This document shows, one piece after another, positions 8,053 to 17,322 of a DNA stretch of 64,000 bases. The notes under the pieces are model-generated. The model worked only from the letters and a program-made list of their open reading frames with translations. It was not told the DNA's origin and did no database searches. Made by a program: the position numbers and the translations under genes. Origin of the DNA: Prevotella sp. (GTDB lineage Bacteria; Bacteroidota; Bacteroidia; Bacteroidales; Bacteroidaceae). Numbering within the stretch: the stretch's first letter is position 1; each line of letters opens with the position of its first letter. The stretch spans positions 49,650-113,649 of the forward strand of contig JAFZRU010000037.1 of the NCBI GenBank assembly GCA_017619755.1, read 5' to 3'.

Positions 8053-9834
8053 ATGAAAGAGTTTTTCAAAATGGTATTTGCCACCATCGTAGGCATTTTC
8101 CTTTTCAGTCTTATCATAGGCCTTTTCGCCGTGATGAGCCTTGTAGGCATGGTGGCTTCAGGGAGCAGTGTGAAATCAGTAGATGACAACAGCGTGATGG
8201 TGCTCAAGCTCACCGGAGATTTGGAAGAGCGTTCCCAGAGCGATGTCAAGAGCATGCTCATGGGAGGCTCCACCAGTGGCAGCATCGGCCTCGACGACGT
8301 GCTCTCCTCCATCAAGAAAGCGAAGAGCAACGATGACATCAAGGGCATCTACATCGAGGCAGGGATGTTCTCTTCCGACTCTTACGCCTCGCTGCAAGCC
8401 ATCCGCCGCGCATTGGATGATTTCAAGAAGAGCGGCAAATGGGTGGTGGCCTACGCCGACACCTACACGCAAGGAGCCTATTACCTCGCCTCCGTGGCCA
8501 ACAAGGTTTACATCAACCCGCAAGGAATGGTTGACTGGCACGGTATCGCCTCAACCCCCATTTTCCTCAAGGACGCCTTGGCCAAATTTGGCGTGAAAAT
8601 ACAGTTGTCGAAAGTGGGCACCTACAAGAGTGCGCCGGAGATGTTCACTGCCGACCACATGAGCGACGCCAACCGCGAACAGGTGACGGCCTATATCAAC
8701 GGTATTTGGGAGAACGTGCTCAAAGAGGTGTCGGCCAGCCGCAACATCCCCGTGGATTCTCTTAACAAGTACGCCGACGAAATGGTTCCGCTTGCCTCTA
8801 CGGAGCAACTGATGGCCATGAAGTTGGTGGATGGTGTCTGCTACACCGACGAGGTGAAAGGCATCGTGAAAAAACTCCTCAAGATAGATGAAAAAGACGA
8901 CATCAACCAGTTGAGCCTCGCCGATATGAGCGGTGTGAAGGAACCTGAGAGCGAGGGCGAACAGATAGCCGTCTATTACGCTTTTGGCGACATTGTTGAC
9001 GGCGACTCCCAAAGCCTCACGAGCGATGGTGCAGTCATCGACGCACAAGTGGTGTGCAAAGACTTGGAAAAACTCACCGACGACGACGATGTGAAAGCCG
9101 TGGTGCTGCGTGTGAACAGCGGCGGCGGCAGTGCCTACGCTTCCGAGCAGATATGGCATCAGGTGGAACTGCTCAAGCAGAAGAAGCCCGTGGTGGTGTC
9201 GATGGGCGGCATGGCAGCCTCCGGAGGATACTACATCAGCTGCAACAGCAACTGGATTGTCGCCGAACCCACCACGCTCACCGGAAGCATCGGCATCTTT
9301 GGCATGTTCCCCGACTTCAGCGGCCTGCTCAAGGACAAGCTCGGCGTGAAATTCGACGAGGTGAAGACCAACAAGAACAGTGCTTTCGGCACCAGGGCGC
9401 GCCCCTTCAACGAGGAAGAGATGGGTTACCTGAACACTTATATCGACAGAGGTTACAAACTGTTCCGCCAACGTGTGGCCGACGGCCGCAAGCTTAGCAC
9501 CGATGCCGTGGAGGCCGTGGCCCAGGGCCGTGTGTGGCTTGGGCAAGACGCCCTGAAACACAAACTCGTGGACCAGTTGGGCAGCCTCGACGACGCCGTT
9601 GCCAAAGCCGCCAAACTGGCGAAACTCGACAAATACTACACCGAGTCCTATCCCGCCATGCCCGACTTCTTCGAACAGCTGATGTCCAGCATGGATGAGA
9701 ATACCGGCAGTTACCTCGACAAGACGATGCGTGCCAACCTGGGCGAATATTACGAGCCGCTTCAGTTGTTGCGCAACATCAATCGTTACAACGCCATCCA
9801 GGCCCGCATCCCCTACCAGCCCAACATTCACTGA
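8053..9834 (+). CDS. sppA: Signal peptide peptidase SppA, 67K type
   Basis: A 593-residue membrane-bound serine protease with an N-terminal membrane helix (residues about 8-35) and two homologous S49 domains. The catalytic dyad is visible: Lys192 in SKVGTYKSAPE of the N-terminal domain and Ser390 in MAASGGYY of the C-terminal domain, the arrangement of the long E. coli-type enzyme. It degrades cleaved signal peptides in the inner membrane facing the periplasm. I chose the start MKEFFKM at 8053, because the upstream ATG at 8020 lies within the promoter box. It is first in an operon: lpxK begins one base after its stop. Confidence 0.95.
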   Translation: MKEFFKMVFATIVGIFLFSLIIGLFAVMSLVGMVASGSSVKSVDDNSVMVLKLTGDLEERSQSDVKSMLMGGSTSGSIGLDDVLSSIKKAKSNDDIKGIYIEAGMFSSDSYASLQAIRRALDDFKKSGKWVVAYADTYTQGAYYLASVANKVYINPQGMVDWHGIASTPIFLKDALAKFGVKIQLSKVGTYKSAPEMFTADHMSDANREQVTAYINGIWENVLKEVSASRNIPVDSLNKYADEMVPLASTEQLMAMKLVDGVCYTDEVKGIVKKLLKIDEKDDINQLSLADMSGVKEPESEGEQIAVYYAFGDIVDGDSQSLTSDGAVIDAQVVCKDLEKLTDDDDVKAVVLRVNSGGGSAYASEQIWHQVELLKQKKPVVVSMGGMAASGGYYISCNSNWIVAEPTTLTGSIGIFGMFPDFSGLLKDKLGVKFDEVKTNKNSAFGTRARPFNEEEMGYLNTYIDRGYKLFRQRVADGRKLSTDAVEAVAQGRVWLGQDALKHKLVDQLGSLDDAVAKAAKLAKLDKYYTESYPAMPDFFEQLMSSMDENTGSYLDKTMRANLGEYYEPLQLLRNINRYNAIQARIPYQPNIH

Positions 9835-9835
9835 C

Positions 9836-10927
9836 ATGCGCATATACAGGAGCTTGCTGCCTGCCAGCTGGCTCTACGGCATGGCCGTATGGGTGCGCAA
9901 CCGCCTCTTTGATTGCGGCATGCTGAAAAGCCGCCAATTCGACATACCCGTCATCTGCATAGGCAACTTGGCTGTGGGAGGTACGGGGAAGACCCCCCAT
10001 GTGGAGCATTTGCTGCGACTGCTGCAAGAGCGTTATCGCGTGGCGGTGCTCAGCCGTGGCTACAAACGTCGAACAACAGGCTTCGTCTTGGCCAACGCCC
10101 ACAGCACAGCCCTCGACCTCGGCGACGAACCCATGCAACTGCATAGCAAATTCGCCGATGTCACCGTGGCCGTGGACGAAAATCGATGCGAGGGCGTCGA
10201 GCACCTCAAGAACCTCGGCATGGAGGTGGTGGTGCTCGACGATGCCTTTCAGCATCGCCACATCCACCCCAGTCTGAGCATCCTCCTCATCGAACACGAC
10301 CGTCTGTCAGGCGACCGCCTACTGCCCGCCGGACGGCTGCGCGAGCCGATGGATGGCATTCGTCGTGCCGACATCGTAGTAGTAACGAAATGTCCGTCGG
10401 GGATGTCCGAGGCCGAATACGCCGCCGCCGCACGCAACCTTCCCCTCTCCACCAAGCAACAACTCTATTTCTCGCAGATGGAATACTTGGGGCTGGAACC
10501 GGTTTTCCCGGAAATAGCAAGCACAATCACCACCATCCACCCCGACACCAGCGTGCTGCTTGTCAGTGGCATAGCCAATCCGTTGCCCATAGAGGCGGAA
10601 GTGCGTCGCCACAGCCCTCATGTCACCCATCTGGCTTGGGGCGACCACCATGCTTTCCAGACACAAGACATCAAAGACATAAACAACACCTTTGCAAGCT
10701 TGCCAACACCACGGATACTCGTAACCACGGAGAAAGATGCCGCACGACTGAAGACCACTCCTGGTCTCTCCTCCGAGGTGATGCACCATGCATTCCAACT
10801 CCCCATCCGTGTTAAATGGCTTCAAGGCGAGACAAACAAATTCAACCAACATATTTTTCACCATATTTCTTCATTTGTTGGAACAAATATGGATGAAACT
10901 GAACAGAGCCACTCAAAACATACATAA
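9836..10927 (+). CDS. lpxK: Tetraacyldisaccharide 4'-kinase
   Basis: A 363-residue enzyme that phosphorylates the 4' position of the lipid A disaccharide precursor at the inner membrane. The N-terminal hydrophobic segment SLLPASWLYGMAVWVRN is followed by GNLAVGGTGKTPH, the Walker A loop of LpxK, and by VVVLDDAFQHR, the conserved acidic and His motif. The start at 9836 begins one base after the sppA stop. Its own stop overlaps the thiL start as TAATG. The frame is open further upstream inside sppA, but that part is unrelated to LpxK. Confidence 0.95.
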   Translation: MRIYRSLLPASWLYGMAVWVRNRLFDCGMLKSRQFDIPVICIGNLAVGGTGKTPHVEHLLRLLQERYRVAVLSRGYKRRTTGFVLANAHSTALDLGDEPMQLHSKFADVTVAVDENRCEGVEHLKNLGMEVVVLDDAFQHRHIHPSLSILLIEHDRLSGDRLLPAGRLREPMDGIRRADIVVVTKCPSGMSEAEYAAAARNLPLSTKQQLYFSQMEYLGLEPVFPEIASTITTIHPDTSVLLVSGIANPLPIEAEVRRHSPHVTHLAWGDHHAFQTQDIKDINNTFASLPTPRILVTTEKDAARLKTTPGLSSEVMHHAFQLPIRVKWLQGETNKFNQHIFHHISSFVGTNMDETEQSHSKHT

Positions 10928-12000
10928 TGGAAATATCACAACTCGGAGAATTCGGCCTCATCAGCCACCTCACCAAAGACCTGAAAATGAAAAATCCCTC
11001 CACACGAATGGGTGTGGGCGACGACTGCGCCGTGATGCGCTATCCCGACCGCGACGTGCTCATGACCACCGACATGCTCATGGAGGGCATACATTTCGAC
11101 CTCACCTACATCGACCTGAAGCACTTGGGCTACAAGGCGGCGATGGTGAACATCAGCGACATCTTCGCCATGAACGGCACGCCTCGACAAATGGTGGTGA
11201 GCATCGCACTCAGCCGCCGCTTTCAAGTAGAAGACTTGGAGGCCTTCTACGCCGGTCTGCGCTTAGCCTGCGACAAATGGGGCGTGGACGTTGTGGGAGG
11301 CGACACCACATCGTCGGTCACCGGCCTGGCCATCAGCATCACTTGCATTGGAGAGGCGAAAGCAGAGGACATCGTATATAGGAGCGGTGCTCGCGACACC
11401 GACCTCATCTGCGTGAGCGGCGACCTCGGAGCAGCCTACATGGGTTTGCAACTTTTGGAGCGCGAAAAGCGCGTCTATTTCCAACAAGTGAACGAGGCGA
11501 AAAAAGCCGGTAACAAGGCCGCTTTAGAGCAACTCGCCTACTTCCAACCCGACTTCGCCGGCAAAGAATACATCATCCAGCGCCAAATCATGCCAGAGGC
11601 CCGTGGCGACATCATTCGCCAACTACGCGAGATGAACATACACCCCACGTCGATGATGGACATCAGCGACGGACTGAGCAGTGAACTTCATCATATCTGC
11701 GAGCGCAGCGGCTGCGGCTGCCGCGTGTTTGAGAAAAACATACCCATCGACTATCAGACAGCCCTCATGGCCGAAGAGTTCAATATGAACGTCACCACCT
11801 GCGCACTCAATGGTGGCGAAGATTATGAACTGCTCTTCACTGTGAACATCGGCGACTATGAGAAGGTGGAACAGATGGAGGGGGTACGCCTCATCGGCCA
11901 CATCACAGACAAGAGCTTGGGGCTTATGCTCGTGACCCGCGACGGATCGGAATTGGAGATGAAGGCCCAAGGATGGAATCCATTAGGAAAAGACAAATGA
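10927..12000 (+). CDS. thiL: Thiamine-monophosphate kinase
   Basis: A 357-residue ThiL that converts thiamine phosphate to thiamine diphosphate with ATP. Family blocks are present: GEFGLI near the N-terminus, MGVGDDCAV, DMLMEGIHFD, VGGDTTSS, MDISDGLSSEL and GGEDYELLF, all in the AIR-synthase-like fold. The start overlaps the lpxK stop by one base (TAATG), so translation is probably coupled. The operon ends with a hairpin 20 bases downstream. I see no TPP riboswitch in front of it, which fits its place as third gene. Confidence 0.96.
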   Translation: MEISQLGEFGLISHLTKDLKMKNPSTRMGVGDDCAVMRYPDRDVLMTTDMLMEGIHFDLTYIDLKHLGYKAAMVNISDIFAMNGTPRQMVVSIALSRRFQVEDLEAFYAGLRLACDKWGVDVVGGDTTSSVTGLAISITCIGEAKAEDIVYRSGARDTDLICVSGDLGAAYMGLQLLEREKRVYFQQVNEAKKAGNKAALEQLAYFQPDFAGKEYIIQRQIMPEARGDIIRQLREMNIHPTSMMDISDGLSSELHHICERSGCGCRVFEKNIPIDYQTALMAEEFNMNVTTCALNGGEDYELLFTVNIGDYEKVEQMEGVRLIGHITDKSLGLMLVTRDGSELEMKAQGWNPLGKDK

Positions 12001-12020
12001 GATATTTGCGTATTTAAAAT

Positions 12021-12055
12021 AAGGTGTGACGGCCATGCCGCCACACCTTTCTTTT
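12021..12055 (+). terminator. Terminator between thiL and the convergent secreted-protein gene
   Basis: AAGGTGTG and CACACCTT form an 8-bp stem extended by CGGC/GCCG with a one-base mismatch, followed by TTTCTTTT. On the other strand it is followed by A/T-rich sequence, so it may serve both genes. Confidence 0.8.
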
Positions 12056-12089
12056 GCAAGGATGCGAGTGAATATAAAAGGATGATAAC

Positions 12090-12869
12090 TTACTTGACAA
12101 ATACCTTTTGGCCATTGACCACATAGATGCCCGGCTGGAGTTTGCCCATCTCCTTGGCGCTTACGCCCTTTGCTATACGCATACCGGAGAGGTTGTAAAC
12201 ATCCATCTTCTCATTGGACTTGGCGATGGCGGCGATGCTGGTCACCTCGTTGGCACCCATATGGATGGTGTTGAGCTGGATGTCGTTGCCGGAAGCCACC
12301 TTGATGTAGCAACGTGAAGCATAGAAGCCGCTCTTGGTGTTATCGACAGCCACGAAACGAGCCTCGGAATTGTCTGCGGCAAGGATGCCATAGAGACCCT
12401 CACCCGGGGTATGTTGGCGTGCGCCAGCCATGGTCACAGTCTCTACATTGCCTTTTGCCATGAGGGTGATGGCAGCCTCAGCGTCGGTGACGACAGCGGT
12501 CTTTGCAATGCGTCTGTAGCCATTCTCACCCGTGAAGTGGATGATATAAGGTGTGTTGGCCTCAATTCCTGCGGCCTTGCAGTCCTGGAAATAGAGATTC
12601 ATAGCCGAACCGTTGTTTTCCACAGCCACAAGTTTCTCCAGTTGGCAGTCAGTTCCAAAAGCCTCGTTCACCTCGCTCTCCGTGAGTGCGAAAGGCAGTG
12701 CGATGGTGTTCCATCCATTGAACATGTAGCGGTTGACCACGACATTGCATTCCTGCCCGTCAAAGCGAGAAAGGTTGGTGCCGTTTAAGGTGCTGATGTT
12801 AAGTGTCTGCTGTGCGCTTGCAGCGAGGCTCATAACGGCCAGAGCTGCGATAAGGTAGATTTTCTTCAT
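12090..12869 (-). CDS. Secreted protein with T9SS-like C-terminal tail
   Basis: A 259-residue protein with signal peptide MKKIYLIAALAVMSLAASAQ. The middle is a beta-rich region of unknown function with FNGWNTIALPFALTESEV, a phrase common in Bacteroidales surface proteins. The last 40 residues (VYNLSGMRIAKG to GIYVVNGQKVFVK) have the pattern of a type A sorting domain of the type IX secretion system. It is therefore probably carried over the outer membrane and anchored or released. It is monocistronic with its own promoter. Confidence 0.8.
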   Translation of the reverse strand: MKKIYLIAALAVMSLAASAQQTLNISTLNGTNLSRFDGQECNVVVNRYMFNGWNTIALPFALTESEVNEAFGTDCQLEKLVAVENNGSAMNLYFQDCKAAGIEANTPYIIHFTGENGYRRIAKTAVVTDAEAAITLMAKGNVETVTMAGARQHTPGEGLYGILAADNSEARFVAVDNTKSGFYASRCYIKVASGNDIQLNTIHMGANEVTSIAAIAKSNEKMDVYNLSGMRIAKGVSAKEMGKLQPGIYVVNGQKVFVK

Positions 12870-12926
12870 AGCTATACAGTTTTGGTGAATATTTCAAGAT
12901 AAAGACAAACTTTGTTATTGATGTTG

Positions 12927-12956
12927 CAAAGATAATAAAATAAGATAAAAGGCCAA
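12927..12956 (-). promoter_or_regulatory. Promoter of the T9SS-tail protein
   Basis: TTG (12956-12954), 19 bases, TATCTTTG (12934-12927) on the minus strand, a full consensus match. The leader is about 50 bases. Confidence 0.75.
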
Positions 12957-13083
12957 AGAAAAACCAGTTTTTTTTATTCATTCATGACAAATTGCATATT
13001 TTTTCACAAAATGAGTGACAATAACATCCAACACGAATATGGATAAAAATGGCGAAAACCTTTTTTGTCTCATACGAAATTCG

Positions 13084-13091
13084 TATCTTTG
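13084..13091 (+). promoter_or_regulatory. Promoter -7 box of the GH43 gene at 13112
   Basis: TATCTTTG matches TAnnTTTG. The TTG upstream is 16 bases away, which is short. It places transcription start near 13098 and rules out the ATG at 13049 as the real start. Confidence 0.6.
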
Positions 13092-13111
13092 TCGGCAAAA
13101 CAACAACACTC

Positions 13112-14143
13112 ATGATTATGAACAAGCTTTTACTCACTGTGGCCATGACAATCATTTTCCAAATGGTTGCAGCTCAAGATTCTCGAAACCGCTTCCGACG
13201 CGAAGCTTTCACCACCGACAATCCCATGGTACACGACCCCGTGATGGCCAAGGAGGGCGACACCTACCACATTTATTCCACGGGCATGGGCATACAGCAG
13301 ATGACCTCCAAAGACCTCAAGACCTGGACGATATCCCCCATCCCTGTAATGACCGTCATCCCCGGATGGACGACCGACTCTGTTCCTGGCTTCAACAGCC
13401 ATGTGTGGGCGCCCGATATCATTCGCTGGCACGACCGTTGGTGGATGGCCTATAGTTGCTCCACTTTCGGAAAGAACGGCTCAGCCATCGGTCTGCTTAG
13501 CAGTCGCTCACTCGATGCCAACATCTGGAAAGACGAGGGCTGCATCGTCACCTCTCGTGAAAAACGCGACAATTGGAATGCCATCGACCCCAATTTCGTC
13601 ATCGACGAGGCCACCGACACTCCGTGGCTTGTCTGGGGTTCTTTCTGGGACGGCATCCAACTGGCCCGTCTCGACACCACGATGCACATCACCAAGGGGG
13701 AGAAACCCCATACCATCGCCCGTCGTTATCATCCCGATTACAAGGCCTCTGAACCCAATCCCACATCTAAATATGCCGGCACCAACGCCATTGAGGCACC
13801 TTTTATCTTCAAGCACGATGGTTATTACTACCTCTTCGTCTCATGGGACTACTGCTGCCGTGGCTCCAAGAGCAACTACCGCGTGGCAGTGGGTCGCAGC
13901 AAAACTGTGGAAGGCCCTTATTTCGACCGCAAGGGCATTGACATGGCCAACGGTGGTGGCGACCTCTTCTTAGAAGGCGACAAGAAGGAATGGGAGGCCG
14001 CCGGACACTGTGCCGCCTACACCATCGATGGTGAAGACATCTTCATCTGCCACGGCTATAGCACCACACGCAATGGCTCCGCCATGCTCATCCTCCGCAA
14101 CATCGCCTGGACAGCTGATGGATGGCCGGAACTCAAACCATGA
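13112..14143 (+). CDS. Exported glycoside hydrolase family 43 (endo-arabinanase-like)
   Basis: A 343-residue protein with signal peptide MIMNKLLLTVAMTIIFQMVAAQ. The GH43 catalytic triad can be seen in five-bladed propeller context: base Asp in MVHDPVM, pKa-tuning Asp in NAIDPNF and acid Glu in NAIEAPF. The tract HVWAPDI is typical of arabinan endo-1,5-alpha-arabinosidases. It would trim the arabinan side chains of pectin, complementing the GH28 enzyme 6 kb away. The true start is 13112 or 13118, because the earlier ATG lies before the promoter. An 8-bp tandem array follows the stop codon. Confidence 0.88.
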   Translation: MIMNKLLLTVAMTIIFQMVAAQDSRNRFRREAFTTDNPMVHDPVMAKEGDTYHIYSTGMGIQQMTSKDLKTWTISPIPVMTVIPGWTTDSVPGFNSHVWAPDIIRWHDRWWMAYSCSTFGKNGSAIGLLSSRSLDANIWKDEGCIVTSREKRDNWNAIDPNFVIDEATDTPWLVWGSFWDGIQLARLDTTMHITKGEKPHTIARRYHPDYKASEPNPTSKYAGTNAIEAPFIFKHDGYYYLFVSWDYCCRGSKSNYRVAVGRSKTVEGPYFDRKGIDMANGGGDLFLEGDKKEWEAAGHCAAYTIDGEDIFICHGYSTTRNGSAMLILRNIAWTADGWPELKP

Positions 14144-14180
14144 TTTTATCTGGCTTGGAACGGCGGGATGACATGATGGC

Positions 14181-14229
14181 GGGATAACGGAATAACGGAA
14201 TAACGGGATAACGGAATAACGTCAGAACG
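14181..14229. repeat. 8-bp tandem array (GRATAACG)
   Basis: Units ggataacg, gaataacg, gaataacg, ggataacg, gaataacg and the degenerate tcagaacg run in phase from 14182, preceded by two diverged copies. It starts about 40 bases after the GH43 stop codon. Each intact unit carries TAA, and with an 8-bp period the stops rotate through all frames. Confidence 0.85.
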
Positions 14230-14301
14230 AAGGAAAAAAATGATGGCAGCGGCATTATATTAATAAGGTGAAAAGAATGGATCCTCCCCCAATTATGCAC
14301 A

Positions 14302-14336
14302 CGAAAAAACCCGGCTCCTTGCGGAAAACCGGGCTG
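14302..14336 (-). terminator. Terminator of tRNA-Phe
   Basis: On the minus strand AGCCCGG and CCGGGTT pair around a 14-base loop, followed by a run of six T. It lies 14 bases past the tRNA 3' end. Confidence 0.75.
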
Positions 14337-14349
14337 ATGAAAGGAGGAG

Positions 14350-14422
14350 TGGTACCTCCAGGAATCGAACCGGGGACACACGGATTTTCAGTCCGATGCT
14401 CTACCAACTGAGCTAAGGCACC
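14350..14422 (-). tRNA. tRNA-Phe (GAA)
   Basis: A 73-base cloverleaf on the minus strand. The acceptor arms GGTGCCT and AGGTACC pair with one G-U. The D arm is GCTCAGTTGGTAGAGC, the anticodon loop CTGAAAA carries anticodon GAA, and the T arm GGTTCGATTCC is canonical. The discriminator is A and CCA is not encoded, as is usual in Bacteroidetes. It decodes UUC and UUU. It is a single tRNA gene with its own promoter and terminator. Confidence 0.96.
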
Positions 14423-14442
14423 ATTTCTTTCGTTTTGCGGTG

Positions 14443-14472
14443 CAAAGGTAAGCATATTTCTGCAAACTCCAA
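14443..14472 (-). promoter_or_regulatory. Promoter of tRNA-Phe
   Basis: TTG (14472-14470), 19 bases, TACCTTTG (14450-14443) on the minus strand, 20 bases before the mature tRNA 5' end. Confidence 0.75.
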
Positions 14473-14634
14473 CTAAAACCACAAGAAAAATGTATTTATT
14501 AACTTTTATTAACAGCCAAGCCATACCTATCATTCCCATAGTATCATAGATGCAATAGTCACAAAAAAAGCCATATCCTCCACCGCCCCATATTCAAAAT
14601 GTCACCATTATCGTAGAAAAAGTGACATTTTTCT

Positions 14635-14663
14635 TTGAGTTTGCAAAAAAAGCAGTAATTTTG
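14635..14663 (+). promoter_or_regulatory. Promoter of the porin-symporter pair
   Basis: TTG (14635-14637), 18 bases, TAATTTTG (14656-14663). The stretch 14423-14728 between the tRNA and the porin gene (306 bases) holds the two divergent promoters and nothing else that I can identify. It leaves a 60-base A/T-rich leader. Confidence 0.65.
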
Positions 14664-14728
14664 CAACCGAAAATTTTTAATTAAGAATCATAAAACATGT
14701 AGAACAATATTCTAAAAATTTTCAATCA

Positions 14729-15772
14729 ATGAGGAAACAAACATTCAAGAGTTCCTCACTGGCCGTTGCCCTGGCTGTTTTCAGTTCGGTGGCGGCCATG
14801 GGGCAACGTAGTGATGAGCAGTCTGTTGACTGGCTCAAGGAACTAACTAACCGTATTGAACTTCACGGTTATGCACAAGGCGGTTATTCTTACGATGACA
14901 ATGGGAAAACGAGCAGTTCGTTCAACTTGAAGCGCACCCTGTTTTGGGCCAAGGCACGTGTGACCGATCGTTTTTCCTTTCTTTTTATGCATGACTTTTC
15001 GAGCGTAGTACAAGAATATTATTTGGATTATCGTTTTTCCAAAGACAAGTCGCTCAACGTCCGTTTGGGTCAGTTCAAGCATAGCTACAGTATGGAGAAC
15101 CCCCTCTCCCCCACCATGCTTGAGTTAATCGACGTCTATTCACAAGCCGTGCTTTTCCTTGCCGGTGAAGGTCCAGACCCTCTCAACGGTGTCAACTACG
15201 GTCGCGACCTTGGCATGATGGTCTATGGCGACCTTTTCAACAACAAGATTCACTATGAGTTGGCCGTGATGAACGGCCAGGGCATCAACCGCAAGGACTT
15301 GAACACCGACAAGGACTTGATTGTCCATTTGGAATACAAGCCAACAGAGCATTTCCGCATCGTTGGCACTGCCCAGAAGGGTCGCGGACATGCCGTGGGC
15401 ACTGCCGCATGGAATCCCAGTGTCAACTTAGGCGACAACTACCGTCGCGACCGCGTGAGCCTTGGTGCAGAGTGGAAGAGCAAAGAGCTGAACGTCCGCG
15501 CCGAATATCTTGGTGGCAAGGACGGCGACGTGGACAGCTATGGCGGCTATGTCACCGCGAGTGTTCCTGTGGCCAAAGGCCTCGACATCGTAGCCTCCGC
15601 CGACTATTACGACCGTAATACCGACATGGACTACTACCAGACCAACCTCACTGGCGGCCTTCAATATTGGTTTTACAAGAAATGCCGTCTTCAGCTGCAA
15701 TACACACGCTGCCTGAGCCATTTCTCCGATGACTACAACTGGCTTCAGGCCCAAGTTCAAGTGGCATTCTAA
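14729..15772 (+). CDS. Outer-membrane porin, OprP/OprO-like
   Basis: A 347-residue beta-barrel protein with signal peptide ending AAMGQ. The mature part alternates short amphipathic strands and periplasmic turns, with RVTDRFSFLFMHDFSS, LNVRLGQFKHSYSMENP and RLQLQYTRCLSHFSDDYN typical of phosphate-selective porin O/P-like proteins. The last residue is Phe after Gln-Val-Ala, the usual recognition signal for the BAM machine. It lies 20 bases before a sodium:solute symporter gene, so the two probably pass the same small solute through the outer and then the inner membrane. The substrate is unknown. Confidence 0.82.
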   Translation: MRKQTFKSSSLAVALAVFSSVAAMGQRSDEQSVDWLKELTNRIELHGYAQGGYSYDDNGKTSSSFNLKRTLFWAKARVTDRFSFLFMHDFSSVVQEYYLDYRFSKDKSLNVRLGQFKHSYSMENPLSPTMLELIDVYSQAVLFLAGEGPDPLNGVNYGRDLGMMVYGDLFNNKIHYELAVMNGQGINRKDLNTDKDLIVHLEYKPTEHFRIVGTAQKGRGHAVGTAAWNPSVNLGDNYRRDRVSLGAEWKSKELNVRAEYLGGKDGDVDSYGGYVTASVPVAKGLDIVASADYYDRNTDMDYYQTNLTGGLQYWFYKKCRLQLQYTRCLSHFSDDYNWLQAQVQVAF

Positions 15773-15792
15773 CCCAAAAACACCATCATAAA

Positions 15793-17322
15793 ATGATCAT
15801 AAAAGTACTTCTCACCGTCATTTTCCTGGCTGTTCTCATTGGCGTGGGCATTTACTCCCGCAAGCAAGCCAGGACCGTTGAAGGTTTCGTCCTTGGTGGC
15901 CGCGCCGTGGGTCCCTGGCTCACCGCTTTTGCTTTTGGCACCAGTTATTTCTCCGCCGTGGTCTTCGTGGGCTACGCCGGACAGTTTGGTTGGAAATATG
16001 GCTTGTCAGCCTCCTGGATTGGCGTGGGCAACGCCGTGATTGGCTCCCTGTTAGCATGGATTCTCCTTGGCAAACGCACCAAGTTGATGACACAGCACAT
16101 CGAGAGCCGCACCATGCCCGACTTCTTCGGCACACGCTATCATAGCGAGTGGCTGCGCGTGACGGCCTCCATCATCGTCTTCGTCTTCCTCATCCCCTAT
16201 ACAGCGGGTGTTTACAAGGGTATCTCCACTCTCTTCGAGATGGGTTTCGGCATCCCTTATGAGTATTGCGTGGTGCTGATGGCCATCCTCACTGCCGTCT
16301 ATGTCATCTTGGGCGGCTACAAGGCAACAGCCATGAACGATTTCGTCCAGGGTGTCATCATGCTCGTGGGCATCGTGGTGGTGATAGCCGCCGTGCTCAA
16401 CGCCCAGGGTGGCTTGTCAGCCGCCGTGGAGAAAATGGCCGCCCTTCCGTCGGACGCCGACACCACCGTCAATGGCGGCTTCGCCACCTTGTTCGGCCCC
16501 GACCCCTGGAACCTTCTCGGCGTGGTGGTGCTCACCTCGCTCGGCACATGGGGTCTTCCTCAGATGGTGGGCAAATTCTATTCCATCACTGACGAGCAAG
16601 CCATCCACCGAGGCACGGTGATTTCCACCATCTTCGCATTCGTCGTGGCTGGCGGTTGCTATTTCCTTGGCGGGTTCGGCCGACTTTTCGGCATGCCTCC
16701 CACTCTTCCCAATGGTCGTTTGGACTTCGATTCCATCGTCCCATCGATGCTCGTCACCCTCCCCGACATCCTCATCGCCTTGGTGGTTTTATTAGTGCTA
16801 TCCGCTTCGATGTCCACACTGGCCTCCTTGGTGCTCACCTCATCTTCCACCATGACCCTCGACTTGATCTACCGCGACAAAAAGTCGGCCCCTGGCGAGG
16901 TGGCCGAGGGAACGATTGACGACATCGTTTCGGAGAAGATCGAGCGTCGCAAAGTAGTGGTGATGCGCGTGCTCATCATGTTCTTCATTGCCATCTCTCT
17001 TCTCATCGCCCTCAACCCGCCCACATTCATCGCACAGATGATGGGCATTTCATGGGGAGCCTTGGCAGGTGCTTTCTTGGCGCCCTTCATGCTTGGCCTT
17101 TACTGGCGCGGAGTGACTCCCGCTTCCGTGTGGGCTTGCTTCGTCTGGGGTGTGGGTCTCACCGTCATCAACATGCTCATAGGCAATCCCATCAATCCCA
17201 TCAACTGCGGCGCCATCGCCATGGTGGGCGGATTCGTGGTAGTGTTCCTCGTCAGTCTTTTCACCAAGAAGATGCCCAAGGCAGAAGTGGAAAAGATTTT
17301 TGAGTGCTACAAGAAGGGATAG
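15793..17322 (+). CDS. Sodium:solute symporter (SSS family)
   Basis: A 509-residue inner-membrane transporter with about 13 hydrophobic helices. Family features include the N-terminal GFVLGGRAVGPWLTAFAFG, the signature region GGYKATAMNDFVQG (residues about 174-187) and LSASMSTLASLVLTSSS in helix 8, which carries the sodium-site serines. It imports a small organic solute with Na+, and family members move proline, acetate, sugars or pantothenate. Here the substrate is undetermined. Cotranscription with the upstream porin is likely. Its TAG stop lies inside the first unit of a long 10-bp array. Confidence 0.9.
   Translation: MIIKVLLTVIFLAVLIGVGIYSRKQARTVEGFVLGGRAVGPWLTAFAFGTSYFSAVVFVGYAGQFGWKYGLSASWIGVGNAVIGSLLAWILLGKRTKLMTQHIESRTMPDFFGTRYHSEWLRVTASIIVFVFLIPYTAGVYKGISTLFEMGFGIPYEYCVVLMAILTAVYVILGGYKATAMNDFVQGVIMLVGIVVVIAAVLNAQGGLSAAVEKMAALPSDADTTVNGGFATLFGPDPWNLLGVVVLTSLGTWGLPQMVGKFYSITDEQAIHRGTVISTIFAFVVAGGCYFLGGFGRLFGMPPTLPNGRLDFDSIVPSMLVTLPDILIALVVLLVLSASMSTLASLVLTSSSTMTLDLIYRDKKSAPGEVAEGTIDDIVSEKIERRKVVVMRVLIMFFIAISLLIALNPPTFIAQMMGISWGALAGAFLAPFMLGLYWRGVTPASVWACFVWGVGLTVINMLIGNPINPINCGAIAMVGGFVVVFLVSLFTKKMPKAEVEKIFECYKKG

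Noticed and set aside
8551-9843. Minus-strand frame (430 residues) opposite sppA
   Set aside because: The frame mirrors the sppA codon structure and its translation has no recognisable motif. Its start has no promoter.
12090-12869. Lipoprotein assignment for the T9SS-tail protein
   Set aside because: The signal peptide ends in Ser-Ala-Gln without a lipobox Cys.
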